DNA of 64,000 bases from Epichloe hybrida (GCA_019022495.1 JAFEKR010000027.1:823068-887067); one strand, 5' to 3'; numbered from the stretch's first letter, positions 20,473 to 32,775 are shown. Notes: generated by a model not told the origin, from the letters alone. Translations and numbers: made by a program.

Positions 20473-23028
20473 ATGTCTCTCTTCGTGGACAGCCTGTTCT
20501 CGGGTCCCGCGACCGACGCCTCGTCAACACCCGCGTCTTCAGGCTCAACGCCTCCAACCACCGTCGCCGATAGCGACAGCCAGCATTCAGATGCCTCAAA
20601 ACAAGACGTAATCACCGTTGCTGCCGACGATGCCGTCCACGTAACACCCGCCGAATCCCAAGAGCCGACCCCGTCGCAGTCGCCCCCTTCCCGCCGGCCC
20701 AGACGGGCACGTGCCTCTGAGCCCGTCTACAACCTCTCCAGGCTGAGTGGCACAGCAAATCACGGCAAAATACGCGCCAAGGGCGACCATGTCGCTGAAG
20801 ACCGCCGCCGAACCATCTCTGGGGACACATTGGTTGGCAGCATCGAGGTCGCCGGTGACGGAAGCTCCAAGCCGCAAGACAAAACCTTCAAAGCCGACAT
20901 TGACGCGCTGGATCTCCAATGGTCGCCTGCCGGCTCGAACACTCCGCGCACGCGACGCCAGGCTCGATGCTCTCCTCGCCCGCACCGCACATCCTCGCGT
21001 CTCGGCCGCGTGTCATCAATTACCGCTAGCTTGAGCGACATGACCGAGACGGGTTGCCAGACCGTGAACAAGGGCGCCACTAAGTTGTCACGCGAATTGC
21101 GACGACTTCAGGACACCAATGAGTTTTCTAAAGTGGATGATCGGCCAGTCTTGCACACCGTCTGGTCCAATGGCAAATATGTCGACCCCAATGCGCCCCC
21201 GGACCCTCCTGTGAAAAAGTCCGATTTGGCCCAAGAACCCGAAGAGGAGGAGGAGGAGAAGCAATCTGATGAGGAAGACAAGGAGCCCATTGCCAACACC
21301 AAGCAGCGGAGAATTAAGAAGTATATGGACAAGGGGCTTTACGCAGGGCAAGATATGCCGCTGGACGTGTTCAAGGGCCTCACCGCGGCAGAGAAGAAGA
21401 AACTTGCGAACCTGCCTGAACTGACGGCTACATACCGCGTAAACAAGCTGATGCCGCCGCCCATCTACACGGGACTGCGTCTGCTGATTGCGGGGCGAGA
21501 TTTCAAGCTTCCCTTCAACGTCTGTAATCCCATGCCACCGGGCCAGCCTAAGCCAGATGAGTGGAAGAAGATGACCAAGAGTAAGCACCCCCCCCCCCCC
21601 CCTTTTTTTTTTCCCTCTCCCATCCAATTGCAAGAGCGCAGAGGTGAGCCGCCGCTATGGCGACGCCGAAAACGTACCAAGGCAACATTAGCTGACAAGT
21701 TGACAACTCACAGACCGATTTATTGGCGACTCAAAAGATTACTGGCGTAAGATGCCTCATTTGCATGATTTGTCCAAGTGCGTGTGTAAGCCAGAAGACG
21801 GCTGCGGCGACAACTGCCAAAACAGAATCATGCTATACGAGTGCGATGCTGGCAATTGCAACGTAGGCAAAGACTTGTGCACAAACCGCTCCTTTGCTGA
21901 ATTGGCTAGCCGTCGAACAAAGGGGGGAAAGTATCGAGTGGGTGTCGAGGTGATCAAAACATCTGATCGTGGGTATGGTGTTCGCAGCAACCGGTGCTTC
22001 AGGCCAAACCAGATCATTACGGAATACACTGGCGAAATCATCACAGAAGAGGAATGTGAGCGCCGCATGAATGAAGAGTACAAGAACAACGAGGCAAGTC
22101 GAGTCACCACCATGGATGGATGAATGTGCGCAAGTGCTTCTTCTAACTGCTTCTTTTTTAGTGCTACTATCTAATGAGCTTTGACCAAAACATGATTATC
22201 GACGCCACTACCGGTAGCATTGCTCGTTTCGTCAACCACAGCTGCAGGCCCAATTGTCTCATGATCAAATGGATCGTGTCGGGCCAACCTCGAATGGCTC
22301 TATTCGCCGGCGATCGGCCAATCATGACGGGAGATGAGCTGACGTACGACTACAAATTTGATCCCTTCTCGGCAAAGAATGTCCAGAGATGCCTGTGTGG
22401 CGAAGTCAACTGCCGCGGTGTGTTGGGACCCAAGCCCCGGGACGTGAAGCCCCCCAAGGTTGACCTGAAAAAGGCAGTCAAGGCAACCGTCAAGGCTGGC
22501 AAGAGGAAGCTGAAGGAGCTCATGGGGGACGACGAACAGGATGGCAGTGACAAGACCAAGAAACGCAAGGTCGCGACTGCCACAGGCCTCAAGAGGTCAC
22601 TCTCGGGCGCAAGTCTCAAGGCCGCTAAAGGTGCTGCATCTGCGCTCAAAAAGAGCGTCTCGTCCTTGGGCTTAAAGGCGAAGAAGACTGCGCCGGGGAC
22701 GAAATCGCCGATCCAACGTCGTGTCAGCACAGGCGCGGTGGCTAAGAAGACGACGACAACCACCAAGCTGGCCAAGACGAAGACCTCGGGCGGCCGACAA
22801 GCTCAGACTTCGTCACGCGCCTCGAGCATGACTATTGTTGCGGTGGCTGACGAAAACACCAACCCTGGTAAGAAGGCCAAGGCATTGTCGGCGACCAGCA
22901 AGCGAACCTATTCCGCATCTACCAAGGCCTCATCACGACGAATGAGCCCGAGTTCCCCGCGAAGGGTCATCAAGCCTTCTCCCAAGGCCAAGGCTAACGC
23001 TGCCATTCTAATGGTTCCACATGAGTAG
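20473..23028 (+). CDS. ASH1: ASH1-type histone-lysine N-methyltransferase (AWS-SET-postSET)
   Basis: Exons are 20473-21580, 21714-22093 and 22162-23028, giving 784 residues. The first ~370 residues are disordered and rich in Ser/Thr, with an acidic run (EEEEEEKQSDEEDKE). The AWS cysteine region (CVCKPEDGCGDNCQNR, LYECDAGNCNVGKDLCTN) is followed by SET: GYGVRSNRCFRPNQIITEY, YYLMSFDQNMIIDATTG, RFVNHSCRPNC and GDELTYDYKFDPF. Post-SET follows as RCLCGEVNCRGVLG. This order matches fungal ASH1, which methylates H3K36; a SET2 paralogue is less likely because no SRI or WW region is visible. The Lys-rich C-terminal ~200 residues look like a DNA- or nucleosome-binding tail. Intron 2 has a GC donor (GCAAGT). 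The chosen ATG is the first one in a frame that is open far upstream. Confidence 0.9.
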
Positions 23029-23872
23029 ATGGTAGTATGATCAAGAAACTTTCCAAAATACATTGCGGACGACGGGCATGCTGTATGGACTTCCCGTGGT
23101 CTTGTCCCCCCCCTTTTTTTTTCAATTTTTTTGGGCTCCCAAGGCTCTACCGAAAGTATTTTTTCTTATCTACACGGCGGCAGGGCTATTTGCACGGCGT
23201 GATTGGCGAATATTGGTTTTCTAAATTTTTCGACTATTTTGCTCACTCTGTTCAAGTCTGACAGACTCTGTATAGTAGATTCCAACTTTTACTGCAAGGG
23301 TATTGCCGCGCTTGGTCTTACTATGCTCCTTGCTTGAGCGGCGGCCATGTCACGCCATGTCACGCCATGTCAAGGGTGAGAGGAGATATTGGGAAAATAC
23401 GGATGCGGGAAATGGTTGTTGGGCATTTTTTGTTTTTATTTCTGTAAGGTCAAGTACTTTAACGTTACTTGAGTGTTTGCATGAGTCGTTGAGTGTCATT
23501 CATTGTGTGATTGCGATGTACGACTGGGAGGTTCGACGCGTGAAGTTGATTCCTCTTCCAAGTTGGGTCCAAGTTGGATCCATGATGGTGTCTGATGTGT
23601 CGGGAAATGTCTAGTAGATAGATACGTCCGAATCGTTGCTGATGGCCAATTCATGAATCTGTTTCCCCTGAGCAGAAATATGGGAGGAGCGTCTCGGTCG
23701 GATTATGTAATGGGCCGAGGGCTGGTCCTGGGTGGGTTGCTGCGCCAATGAGTCCCGCCCGTCTCCCGACACGGACCGACAGACATGGAACAATTCCAAC
23801 CTCATCATCAACATCCACCCACATCAACCACGACAATCCGGCGGCAACACCCAGCCTCGTCACCATGCCGCC
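23029..23872. other. intergenic, no gene recognised
   Basis: It contains the 3' end of the SET gene, with C- and T-runs near 23107-23130, three CATGTCACGC repeats near 23345-23370, and the leader of the palmitoyltransferase gene. Confidence 0.5.
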
Positions 23873-23942
23873 ATGCCGCCCGCGCGCCCTACTGATCGCG
23901 CTGCTGTGCGCTGGACCATGCGCATCGTCCCCGGCCTCGTAG
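23865..23942 (+). other. overlapping upstream ORF at the palmitoyltransferase start
   Basis: An ATG eight bases upstream of the main start opens a 25-codon frame that overlaps the main gene out of frame and ends in TAG. Its context (CACC before ATG) is at least as good as that of the main start. The peptide is hydrophobic ([15 protein letters not shown]) and resembles a signal peptide. Leaky scanning would be needed to reach the main start, so it could lower expression. Confidence 0.4.
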
Positions 23943-25342
23943 TCTGCACTTTTGGAATCGCGACATACGCCGTCGCCGCCCGCTTCTGTGGTTGGTCTTC
24001 TTCCTCCCACGCTTGGCTTGGCGATGCATATGCAAAGCGGCATCGGCATCGGATCGTTAACTGGGCCATGCCTTAGTTCAATATCTCTACCAGACGCTGA
24101 ACAAGAAGGGCGTCGCCATCGCGACCCTCATCCTCTACTGCCTACTCTTCATCCTCACCATGGCCTCATACATGCGACTCTTCTTCGCCATCCACCGTGA
24201 CCCCGGCCTCGTGCCCTTGCTGCGTCATTCGGACCCAGAAACCCGCGGTTCGGGCGAGAAGCGACGCAGATGCCGGTCAAGACGCCTTCGGGACCCCGAG
24301 GACGCGCCGTGGGCCCCGCCCGACTCCGACCCCAACAGTCCAGGCTTGGAAGCCTTTTACAGTCGAGACGTTTTTGCATGCGAGGTTGATGGACGCCCCA
24401 AGTGGTGCTCTGAGTGTAGGCAGTGGAAGCCAGACCGAGCCCATCATTCGAGTGAGCTTGGTCGTTGTGTCAGGAAGATGGATCATCTGTGTCCATGGGT
24501 AGGCGGTATGGTCTCGGAAACTTGTGAGTAGTTCTATCGCCAAAGCTCGCACTCTTTTTTTTTTTTGTCTTTTTTCCCCCCCTTCTTTTGCCCTGGGAGT
24601 TCCTTTCCACCTACATCTTGTGTGTCTGGGGAGTCCGCCAACTGGACAACAAACAGGCATGCTAACTTGTGGTGCAGCGTTCAACTTCTTCACCCACTTC
24701 ACTTTTTATGCAACGTGTCTCTGTGGCGTCGCCTTGGCGGTTTCCGTCTACAGCTTGACAGAACAGCTCAACGGCAAAGAAATCAGCGTCGACGGCTGGG
24801 TCATAGCCATCATCGCGCTATCGGCATTCTTCGGCCTTTTTGCCCTTGGAATGACGTTGACGGCGGGACGTTACCTCTTGACCAACACGACCAACATTGA
24901 CATGCTGCGCAAACGTCAGATCTTCACCCTGGCTGTCCGAATCCCCCAAGACACTCCGCCCTCGTCAAAGTACCCAACCATCACGTATCCCCTTGAATCA
25001 TTGCAGCCCATTCCTCCCACTCCGGAAGCCCGACAGACAAATGGGTCGGCGGGCCCCAAACACAGCAGAGATATGCAGGCCACGCGCAAATTCGCCATTC
25101 TCAGAACAGAAGCCGGCGAAAATCCATGGGATCTGGGGTTCTGGGAAAATTGGAAGTCCGTCATGGGCACAAGCGTCAAGGAATGGCTGCTGCCCCTGAG
25201 GCACTCTCCATGCTGCAGCCACGACAGCATGGTGAGCGACTATCCCTTTGGGCCTCTGGTTGACGAGCTGCGAAGGCGCTACGGTGTGCCGGATCTCAAT
25301 GGCAAGATTCCCCATGGTGGGCTGAGCAGCATACTAATCTGA
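23873..25342 (+). CDS. PFA5: PFA5-like DHHC-type palmitoyltransferase
   Basis: Exons are 23873-23990, 24077-24523 and 24678-25342, giving 409 residues. It is a membrane-bound S-acyltransferase that palmitoylates cysteines of target proteins. Two N-terminal membrane helices ([37 protein letters not shown]) precede the cysteine-rich domain: [33 protein letters not shown] and the catalytic DHLCPWVGG. Two further helices follow ([38 protein letters not shown]). The SETSFNFF junction across intron 2 and a GCTAAC branch point fix the third exon. The catalytic tetrapeptide is DHLC rather than DHHC; PFA5-type enzymes usually have an aromatic residue at that third position, so Leu is unusual. The C-terminal ~170 residues are soluble. 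Confidence 0.87.
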
Positions 25343-26997
25343 TGGAGGGCGCTTGCTATTCTTTGATTATCTGGCGGCTTGAAATAATGCGCATAGACGA
25401 GTCGGAATTCAGCCTTCTGGCGGGGCGCAGGTTGTTGGGAACATATTGGAGCATGGAACGGAGTACAAACAGCGTGCATTGTGTCATGTTTATCAGGTTT
25501 AGTTAGTGTGCTGCAGTTAGCTGGTTGTATGGACGTTGATGAGAATCGTTGTATTTCTCGGGACTAGGCTCATGCGCGAACAAAGCTGGACTCGTGCTCA
25601 TTCCCATATGCATCCATGTTCATCTCGTACGGAGAACGGTCCACCCATGGCCGCCCCCCCATGGCTTGCGTCCAACACGTTGATTATTTCACATGTGCGG
25701 AAATGCCTGTTAGGAGGGGGACTTGGCACCTCGTCATGTAAATTTGTGAAACAATTCATGTTGGGCATTGAATGTCCCTTTCCGTCCAGCGCCGCACGCC
25801 GGCACTCTTGAAGATGTTGCCTCGATGAAATGCGCGTCTCCCAATGCCAGATCTGGCTTTCCCTCGGCCCAGGCATAGACCTACCTCCAGGGCAAAAGCG
25901 CGAGTCTCCATGATTCATCTCCTGCTCGCCAACCAGGGCTGACAGCCACTTTGTTGTCTGTGGCGACGACGTCGGTACGCTCATGCTCGATGCGGCAATG
26001 GCCATCACCGAGTCGGCCCGGCGGCAAAAAGGGGGGGGGGGTCTGTGCCCGTGCAACCAGCATTACGCATGCCGTCCATGAAGTCGTCGTCGTGCGCACA
26101 TCAGCTGGGCGGTCGCTTGTTTGCGAGATCGGTAGGCTTCCCGCGGGCCTGGTTCCTCAGCTCGTCGACGAAGTGTCTGATGAATGAATGCCTCGTGGCG
26201 CTCCGCGAAGGATCAGCTAGCCTGGGATGTCAGATTTATTTCCTTTGTCCCATGTTGTGGTCATGGGCCCTTTTTATATGTATATGTACCTGTGGCTTCG
26301 CCGGGAGCGAGGGGCTCGTGCGGGCTGCGACCGTGTGTTCGCTCGTGAATGGCTCGATGGATGCGGCCGACGGCGCGGTGGAAGCCGGGTTGTCGGAGAA
26401 TCTTGTCGGGGAGAAACAGGTCAGCGAGATGGGGCGGCGTGTTACCACGTTGTAGGATGCTGGGTTCTTACGGCTTCGATGATGCGGTCCTGCGTCGGCG
26501 TCAGCGAAACGTGTTGTCGGACGGGGAAAGAGAACTGTACCTCGAAGGCGTGGACGAGACGAAGGGCCCAGAGAAAGGGCGACATTTTTTCGTGAGCGAG
26601 GCTGCTCGGTGTCACGGCGAGGTGGCTGGGCAGGAACGCTTCTTTTGAGGTGGTGAAGTCCAGGTTGTTGGTGGGAGGGTGTTGGGACTGAGTTTGTCTG
26701 AAGACTGACGGTGACCGAGTTCCACCTTTTTCCGCCACCAACCCGAACTAGCGCCAGATCAGCCATCAGCCATCAGCCATGACGTTCCATGGGACGGCAC
26801 CACAGAGCAAGCTCACTTTACATCATTGTTTAAGCCAACTTTTGTCACATTGCACGCGAATTAGACAGAGTTGGACAGTGTTAGACAGCGTTGTACAGTG
26901 TCGGGACGTGCGTCAGCAAATGACCACCCTGCATCACATGAAATGCTTGTCCCATCCTGATATCCCACAACATTTGCACTTTTGCCCCCCCCATCAT
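25343..26997. other. intergenic, no gene recognised
   Basis: ORFs of up to 176 codons occur on both strands between about 26.0 and 26.8 kb (the longest is 26236-26766, minus). None shows domains, splice structure or a believable composition. A G-run lies near 26031-26041. Confidence 0.5.
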
Positions 26998-27516
26998 TCA
27001 CGCGTCGACGTGCTTGGAGATAAAAGGCCCAAGGTAATCCATCTTACCCAGCGCAACGCCCTCCTTGCGCATAATGTTGTACGCGGTAGCGACGTGGAAG
27101 AACATGTTGGGAATGACATACCCGCTCAGGTAGTTGCGCGCGAGCATCCTGCCCTCCTTGCCGGGACCCAGGCCGATGGTGACGGTCTCGTCGACGCGCC
27201 CGTTGATGACGTGCCTGTCGGCGCCGGCCAGCACCCGCCGGACCGTCTCGATGCGCCGGAAGAAGTCGTCGAAGCTCCCCAGGTTGTTCTCGAGGCCGAG
27301 GGGCTCCGTGCCCGAGGCGCGGGCCACGAGCTTCTGCGCAATGTCCGTCACGAAGTGCACCTGGAAGGAGAGCGGCAGCATGTCCTCGAAGATGCGCGCC
27401 TCGGGGAGCGACGCGGCATTGGGCGCCTCGGAGCCCTTTTTGAGAATGGCGTCGAGCGCCTCGAGGGACTCCTGGGCCAGGGGGATCGAGGCGTCGTAGA
27501 AGCTGTAGGTGGACAT
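26998..27516 (-). CDS. DUF1993 family protein
   Basis: An intronless gene of 172 residues starting MSTYSFYDASIPLAQESLEAL. Segments such as ARIFEDMLPLSFQVHFVTD, NNLGSFDDFFRRIETVRRVL, LARNYLSGYVIPNMFFHVATAYNIMR and the closing GKMDYLGPFI match the fungal DUF1993 family. Members are predicted to adopt a DinB-like four-helix bundle; no activity is established. An in-frame upstream ATG at 27630 lies immediately next to a TATA box, so it is probably untranslated and the ATG at 27516 is preferred. The upstream part of that frame is a Pro/His/Ser repeat. Confidence 0.85.
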   Translation of the reverse strand: MSTYSFYDASIPLAQESLEALDAILKKGSEAPNAASLPEARIFEDMLPLSFQVHFVTDIAQKLVARASGTEPLGLENNLGSFDDFFRRIETVRRVLAGADRHVINGRVDETVTIGLGPGKEGRMLARNYLSGYVIPNMFFHVATAYNIMRKEGVALGKMDYLGPFISKHVDA

Positions 27517-27630
27517 GGGTGGTGATGGGTGTGGTGATGGGTGTGACGATGGGTGTGGTGATGGCGTTTGTTGCTCCGTGATGCTGACGGGAATTTCCGA
27601 ACCAAGGCCATGAGTGGCAAAGAGGCTCAT

Positions 27631-27639
27631 TATATATAG
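27631..27639 (-). promoter_or_regulatory. TATA box of the DUF1993 gene
   Basis: TATATATA on the minus strand lies about 115 bases before the chosen start codon and directly before a non-used upstream ATG. Function is inferred from sequence and position. Confidence 0.45.
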
Positions 27640-28325
27640 TCTGTTCGGACTAACGAAAAGCCAGTGACAAAGTCCCCAAGCCCACGTCGACCCAACAAGG
27701 ACAGACAAACCGTCAGCTTGTCGCAAATGCATGACGTGCATGTAAAAGGGATAACAAATTCACGCACCAATCAGCGGCCAAGTCGGCCGCGCCTCTTTTC
27801 CTCGTGCAGCATCAGCCCAGCCCCGCACCATTCCCTCGGTCGGTCGGCCGACGTGCCGTGCCGTGCCGTGCCGTGCCGTGACTCGCCCTCAATCCGGAGT
27901 TAAATTCCTCATATCAGAAATATGAGACCTAGAAATCTTGGTGATATATCCTTTTGGTATGAGGAGGCCGAAACATGAGCCCAAGTACCGAGTACCCGGA
28001 AGATCAAAATGAGCGCCCTTTGCGAGCTCTGGTTGTCACTGCCTCCGTAGAATCTACGTGCTACTTCAGATCAATGCTTTGATACAACCGAGCCATGTAA
28101 CGTAATGCCAATGCCCCCCCCCATCCACAATTCAAGCCGAGCCAACACGTTCTACTCTACACTATCAAGACATGCCAGCCAACTAGTGTCGGACGGATTC
28201 TCTATCGCTGAGAGTGCTTCAAAAACATGCTTTACTATTTCGTAATAAGAAAAAAAAAAAAAGACATCCCATTTTCCTCTTGCAAGTCATCGTGTGTCCC
28301 GTCGCGGATAAAACAGACAGCACAA
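27640..28325. other. intergenic, no gene recognised
   Basis: The stretch holds a short CCGTG tandem repeat (about 27853-27879), an A-run near 28248-28263 and AT-rich sequence near the 3' end of the next gene. Confidence 0.55.
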
Positions 28326-31300
28326 CTATTCAGTGTCTGTGTTTGTCCTCCTCACTCTGTCTCTGAGGTCTTTGTTCTCCATCTCGAGGCCCCCGAGCCG
28401 CTGCCGTGCGGCTTGTCGGTCCTGGTTACGGCCCTCGCGTTCCATTTTCAGCTTGTATTCCATATCGCGTAGCCTGAGGAGCCAGCGGTTGTCGTTGTTG
28501 CTCGGCCCGCTGCTTTCCGTGCTGGGTATGGCCAACTCCAGGCCCGTCAGGTTTGCCGATGATGGCCGCGGTATGCCCGACGAGGTGTTGGCTCGCGAGG
28601 ACGTTCCCGACCGGCTGCTCTTACCATGGCTCGACTGGGACACTCGACTCTTGTCGCGATCTCCTGGTCCGCGGGGGATGCCTGGCGACGGGGATCCTCC
28701 TCCGCCAGAGGCCCCGCGGCTCAGTGGTAGTGGCAGGGTGTGTTCGGAACTCGAATGTGCTGCGCGGCTGCGCACGTCGTTGGCGGTCCGCAGCGTTGCA
28801 TTCTCTACCTTGAGTTGTCGGTAGGCATCTTCCAGTCGAAGCATGCGGTTGTGCATGTCCTGGGGGGCCAGCGAGCCCGACGCCACCGAGCTGCGCAACA
28901 TTGTTTCCAGCCGGTCGAGCTTCTTCGTCCGCACCTCCAGATTGTTCTCGAGCGTCTGGTACTCCTTGTGCAAATCACGCTCAACCGAGTGAATCTTGGT
29001 GTACAGCGTCTGGAACATGGTCTCGATCGTCTTGACAGCCGCAAAGAGGTTCTTGGAAAACCCTGGTAGCCGACTTCCAATCACCTCGACCGACGGAACC
29101 ACTTGTCGATCTACGAGCGCATTGTTATTGAGCCACTCTCGACACAGAGGATGCTGAGCTTCTGCCACAATTTGAGGAGGAGCTCGTTCCTCTCCGTCAA
29201 CTGATCGCGAGCAGTCTGTTCGAGCTGGGCGAGCCTCCTTGCCTCCTTGCCTCTGGTGCTCTCCAGCTCCGCGATTCGAACGTCTTGCGTGCTGGCTGTG
29301 TGCGTGAGATGCTGATGGGTTCTCTGGAACGTGTCGAACTGCGCCTTTGTGTTGCGGTGTGCGAGACGCTCCTTGTCCAGCAACTCGGTGACCTTGCGGG
29401 TTTCGAGTCCGTGAGATTCAAGCAACGCGTCTCTTTGCTTGATGATACGTTCCTTCTCGGCCAGAGATGCCTTGCATGTGTCGAGCTCACGGACCGTATT
29501 CTCAAGTTCGCGTTGCATCTTGGCAATGGACTAAAGGCAAAACAATATTTGTCAGTGACATATGAATGGTTTGGGAGAAGGGGGGTAACGTGGTCAAAGT
29601 TAAACATAGTAATGCATACCTTGAGAAGCGATGAGCGGGTGCCGTTGAGATCACCCAGAGCTTCTCGAAGATTATTCTCGAGCTCAATAAGCCTCTCCTT
29701 CCACTCCGTGGCCTCAACTTCACGAGAAGACAGGCTCTTACGCAATTTTCTCACTTCATCCTTGGCACTGGAAGCTTCGCGGTTCAGCTCGTTGACAACC
29801 TGCTGCACTTCCTCCTTCTCCTTGTCGGCGACGATTTCCCTCTGCATGCGCTCCTGTTGCAAGCGATTGTCCAGCTCCCTGACTCGGTCTCTCTCGTCTC
29901 TGAGGTTTTGCTCCGCATTCGCAATGGCAGCCTCCAGGTCTCCAATACGAATCTTGTCGGCTTCCTGCTCTTCCCTCAAGAAGGCAATCTCCCCCTGCGA
30001 CGATTCTTGCTGTATCGAGAACCGCTGATTCTTTTCGTTTGCTTCCATCAGCTTCTCTTCCAAATCCTCGAGCTCCTTGCTCGACGAGTCCAGTTCCTCT
30101 TCCAGCTGCTTGATGCGGCGCAGCTTGCTGTCCTGTTCATCTTCCAGGCGCACCAGGGCCTCGCTCATCTTGCGCATCTCTTCCTGCAAGGCGTCAAAGT
30201 TTTCTGAGCGATCCCTCAGGTCTGCCTGGGCACGTTGTATTTCCTCGTTACGCTGGTCGGCCTCGGCCTCGAGCGCGTCAATCTCGTCTTGCGCTTCCCG
30301 GCGCAGGGCCTCAAACTCGTTTTCCATGTCGCCCTGCTCGCGAATGGCTTCGTCACGTTCTGCTTGCAAGGCGACGAGGTCGTTCATGGCGGTTTCGAGG
30401 TCCTCTTGGACCGCCAGCGCGTTTTCCTCGGCCAGTCGCTTGCCCTCGACTGCCATCTCGAAATCTTGCATGCACGACTCCAGTTCCCTCTGCAGCTCCT
30501 GATTCCGTAATTTGACCTCGCTGATCTTGTCGCGCAGCTCGGCCAGCTTGTTTTCCAGTTCCTCGCGTTCGGATTCTTCCTCGGCGATTGTTTGCCTGGT
30601 CCGCACGCTGCCGCGAGAGTGCGGCCTCTCTACGTGGGCGCCGGCGCGGGATGCCGAGCGATCAAATATGCTGTCCACGGTGGAGGAGGGTGCGGGACCG
30701 CCGCGACGCTGGGCCATCTTGAGATCCTCGATTTCCTGATACAGCCTTTCCTTCTCGCGGTTTCTCGAGGTGAGCATGGAGGTCTGCGCGCCGACCTCAC
30801 GTCTCAGCTCGGCATTCTCATGGCGGAGCTGCTCACCCTCCTGACGCAGTTGGTCAACCAGGGTGCTGGCGACGCTGAGATTGGCGTGGGAGTTCTCGGC
30901 ATCGCCAGATAGGCCGGTCATGGGGCGATGGGGTGTGAACGAGCCGTCTCTGGCCTTTTTGGAGATGTTGTAAATGTTGGTCGTGTGTTGCAGGTTCCCC
31001 GGACCACCAGACAGTTCCTTCTTCAGCCTGAATATTTCGTCTCGCAGCCTTCGATTGTCTTCGTCGGCTTGTTCTCGACGAGCCGTTTCTTGCTCGAGCA
31101 GATCCTTCCAGACCTCGGATTCTTCCTGCTGTCCCAGGCTGTCCCCAGAACGCTCACCCAGAGCGTGAACGATTTCGGCCAAGCGGCGCTTCTCCGACTC
31201 GCGACTCAAGCTCTCGCTTCGCAGCTTTTCAATCTCGCTCGCATACTCTTCTACCCTTTCGCGCAGAAAGATGAGCTCTTGTTCGCGCTCGTAAGCTTCT

Positions 31301-32775
31301 TCATCCGACATCCTTGCCGTCTGGTCGTTGGAGGAGGAGGCGGTGCCGGGCCGTTGTTCGTCGTCACTCGCTTTCTTCTCGAGCTCTTTGACCCGTTTCC
31401 TGAGCACTTTGTTGTCTCGTTGCAAAACAGCCAAGCTTGTCTTGAGCTCCACATTTTCGGAAATCATTTCTTTGATGCCCTCCTCGGATAATTTATCCAG
31501 GCGATCACTGAGGAACATGACTTTGAGTTTGAGGTCAAAGTTTTCTTTCGAAAGCCGCTCGATTGTGCTGCTTTGTTCTTTGAGTGTCAGGTTCTTGCCC
31601 GGCTTTGTTATCGTGCCTGTTCCCGTCGTGAAGCCAGAGGGTTGGCGCGGCGTCTGCAGACCGTTCTTGAACTTGTACTCCTTGGCCAACGACTCGGGCA
31701 CCTGAACGTTTCTAACGTGCTGAGCAATGATGGTGTCTGTCGGTGCGGTGGTGGTGGCCTTGAAGTTTTCGCGTGACGCCTTCGGCGTCCTTAGAGGATC
31801 GTTTTGGCTGGCTCGCACAGGACTGGACACTTCCGGCAACGGCTCCAGGTGATGATGACCAGGCACATCATAGGAGTCCTCGCCCCCAAAACCAGAGACC
31901 ATGCTACCGATGCTTATCGACCGCTGGAACGGGTTGCTTGTGTTCCTCGTCATTCCCAACGCAGGTAGGCCCCCCCCCGAGGACAGGGCGTAGTCGGCGC
32001 CGATGCCAACCGTTGTTGTCTCGCTGCCATCATCTTGTGATTCGGGGTTTGTGATGAAGGATGAAGTCGAAGATCGCTGGCTCCCATATCGACTTCGAAG
32101 ATACTTGGATCGCTTGCCAATCCGCAAAGAGTTGCTGGCACCGCTACCGGCATCGGGTCGTTCGGACACATTTTGCGACTGCAGGGAAGGGTCCTCTGTG
32201 CCAGGAAGGGACGAGTTGTCAGCATCATTGTTGAGATCAGAGTCATCCGCCGTAGTCGCGCCGGCACCGTACCCCGCCGCGGTAGAGGCCAGGCTGATAG
32301 CTCTCGAGATGGTTCGTGCCGCAGCTGCTGCAGTGGGAGAGGAATCGAGATTTTCGAGGCTGGACCTCTCGTCGTCGACTACACTGGCAGTATGGTTTTC
32401 GTCGGCCTGCAGCGCGGTTTGAGGACGCGATGGGCCTGGGGATGTTTCTGTGGCATGACAGGCTTCATCGTCGGGGGCTTGGCGGATTGTTCTCGTGGTA
32501 ATGGGAGAAAGCGTCGGGAGAAAGCTAGATTCGACGTCCTTGAAGTGTTCGCGTACAGCTTCTTCGGAGATGGTTTCGTCCTGACCACCCCCACTGTTAT
32601 CGACTGTCGCGGCCTCAATGTAGCTACTTCCCATGGCAAAGGGGACAGGGTTGTTTCCGGACATGGATGATTCATCCGCCTGCGGAAGCAGCTTCAATAT
32701 CGAGTCGTCGGGTTGTGCATTGGAAGCGTCTGGCGCGAGAGCTGGCGCACCATGGGCGTCACTGGAATCCGCCAT
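28326..32775 (-). CDS. CM1-domain microtubule-organising protein (ApsB/Mto1/Pcp1-like), frameshifted
   Basis: Exon 1 is 32775-29620 and exon 2 starts at 29530; about 1453 residues if the frame is repaired. A disordered Ser/Asp-rich N-terminus (to about residue 370) precedes the centrosomin motif 1 segment LTLKEQSSTIERLSKENFD, followed by LKLKVMFLSDRLDKLS. CM1 binds the gamma-tubulin complex at spindle pole bodies or septal organising centres. About 800 residues of coiled coil follow, then a conserved C-terminal region (LPGFSKNLFAAVKTIE, EDAYRQLKVENATLRT) typical of the Mto1/ApsB/Pcp1 group. Between 29141 and 29150 the frame slips: LKLWQKLSILC is in one frame and REWLNNNALVDRQ in another, with one base missing and no possible intron. 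Whether it is ApsB or Pcp1 cannot be settled from sequence alone. Confidence 0.85.

Noticed and set aside
26236..26766. 176-codon minus-strand ORF
   Set aside because: Low-complexity and domain-free; plausible chance frame.
27517..27630. N-terminal extension of the DUF1993 protein
   Set aside because: The ATG is next to the TATA box and the extension is Pro/His/Ser repeat without conservation.
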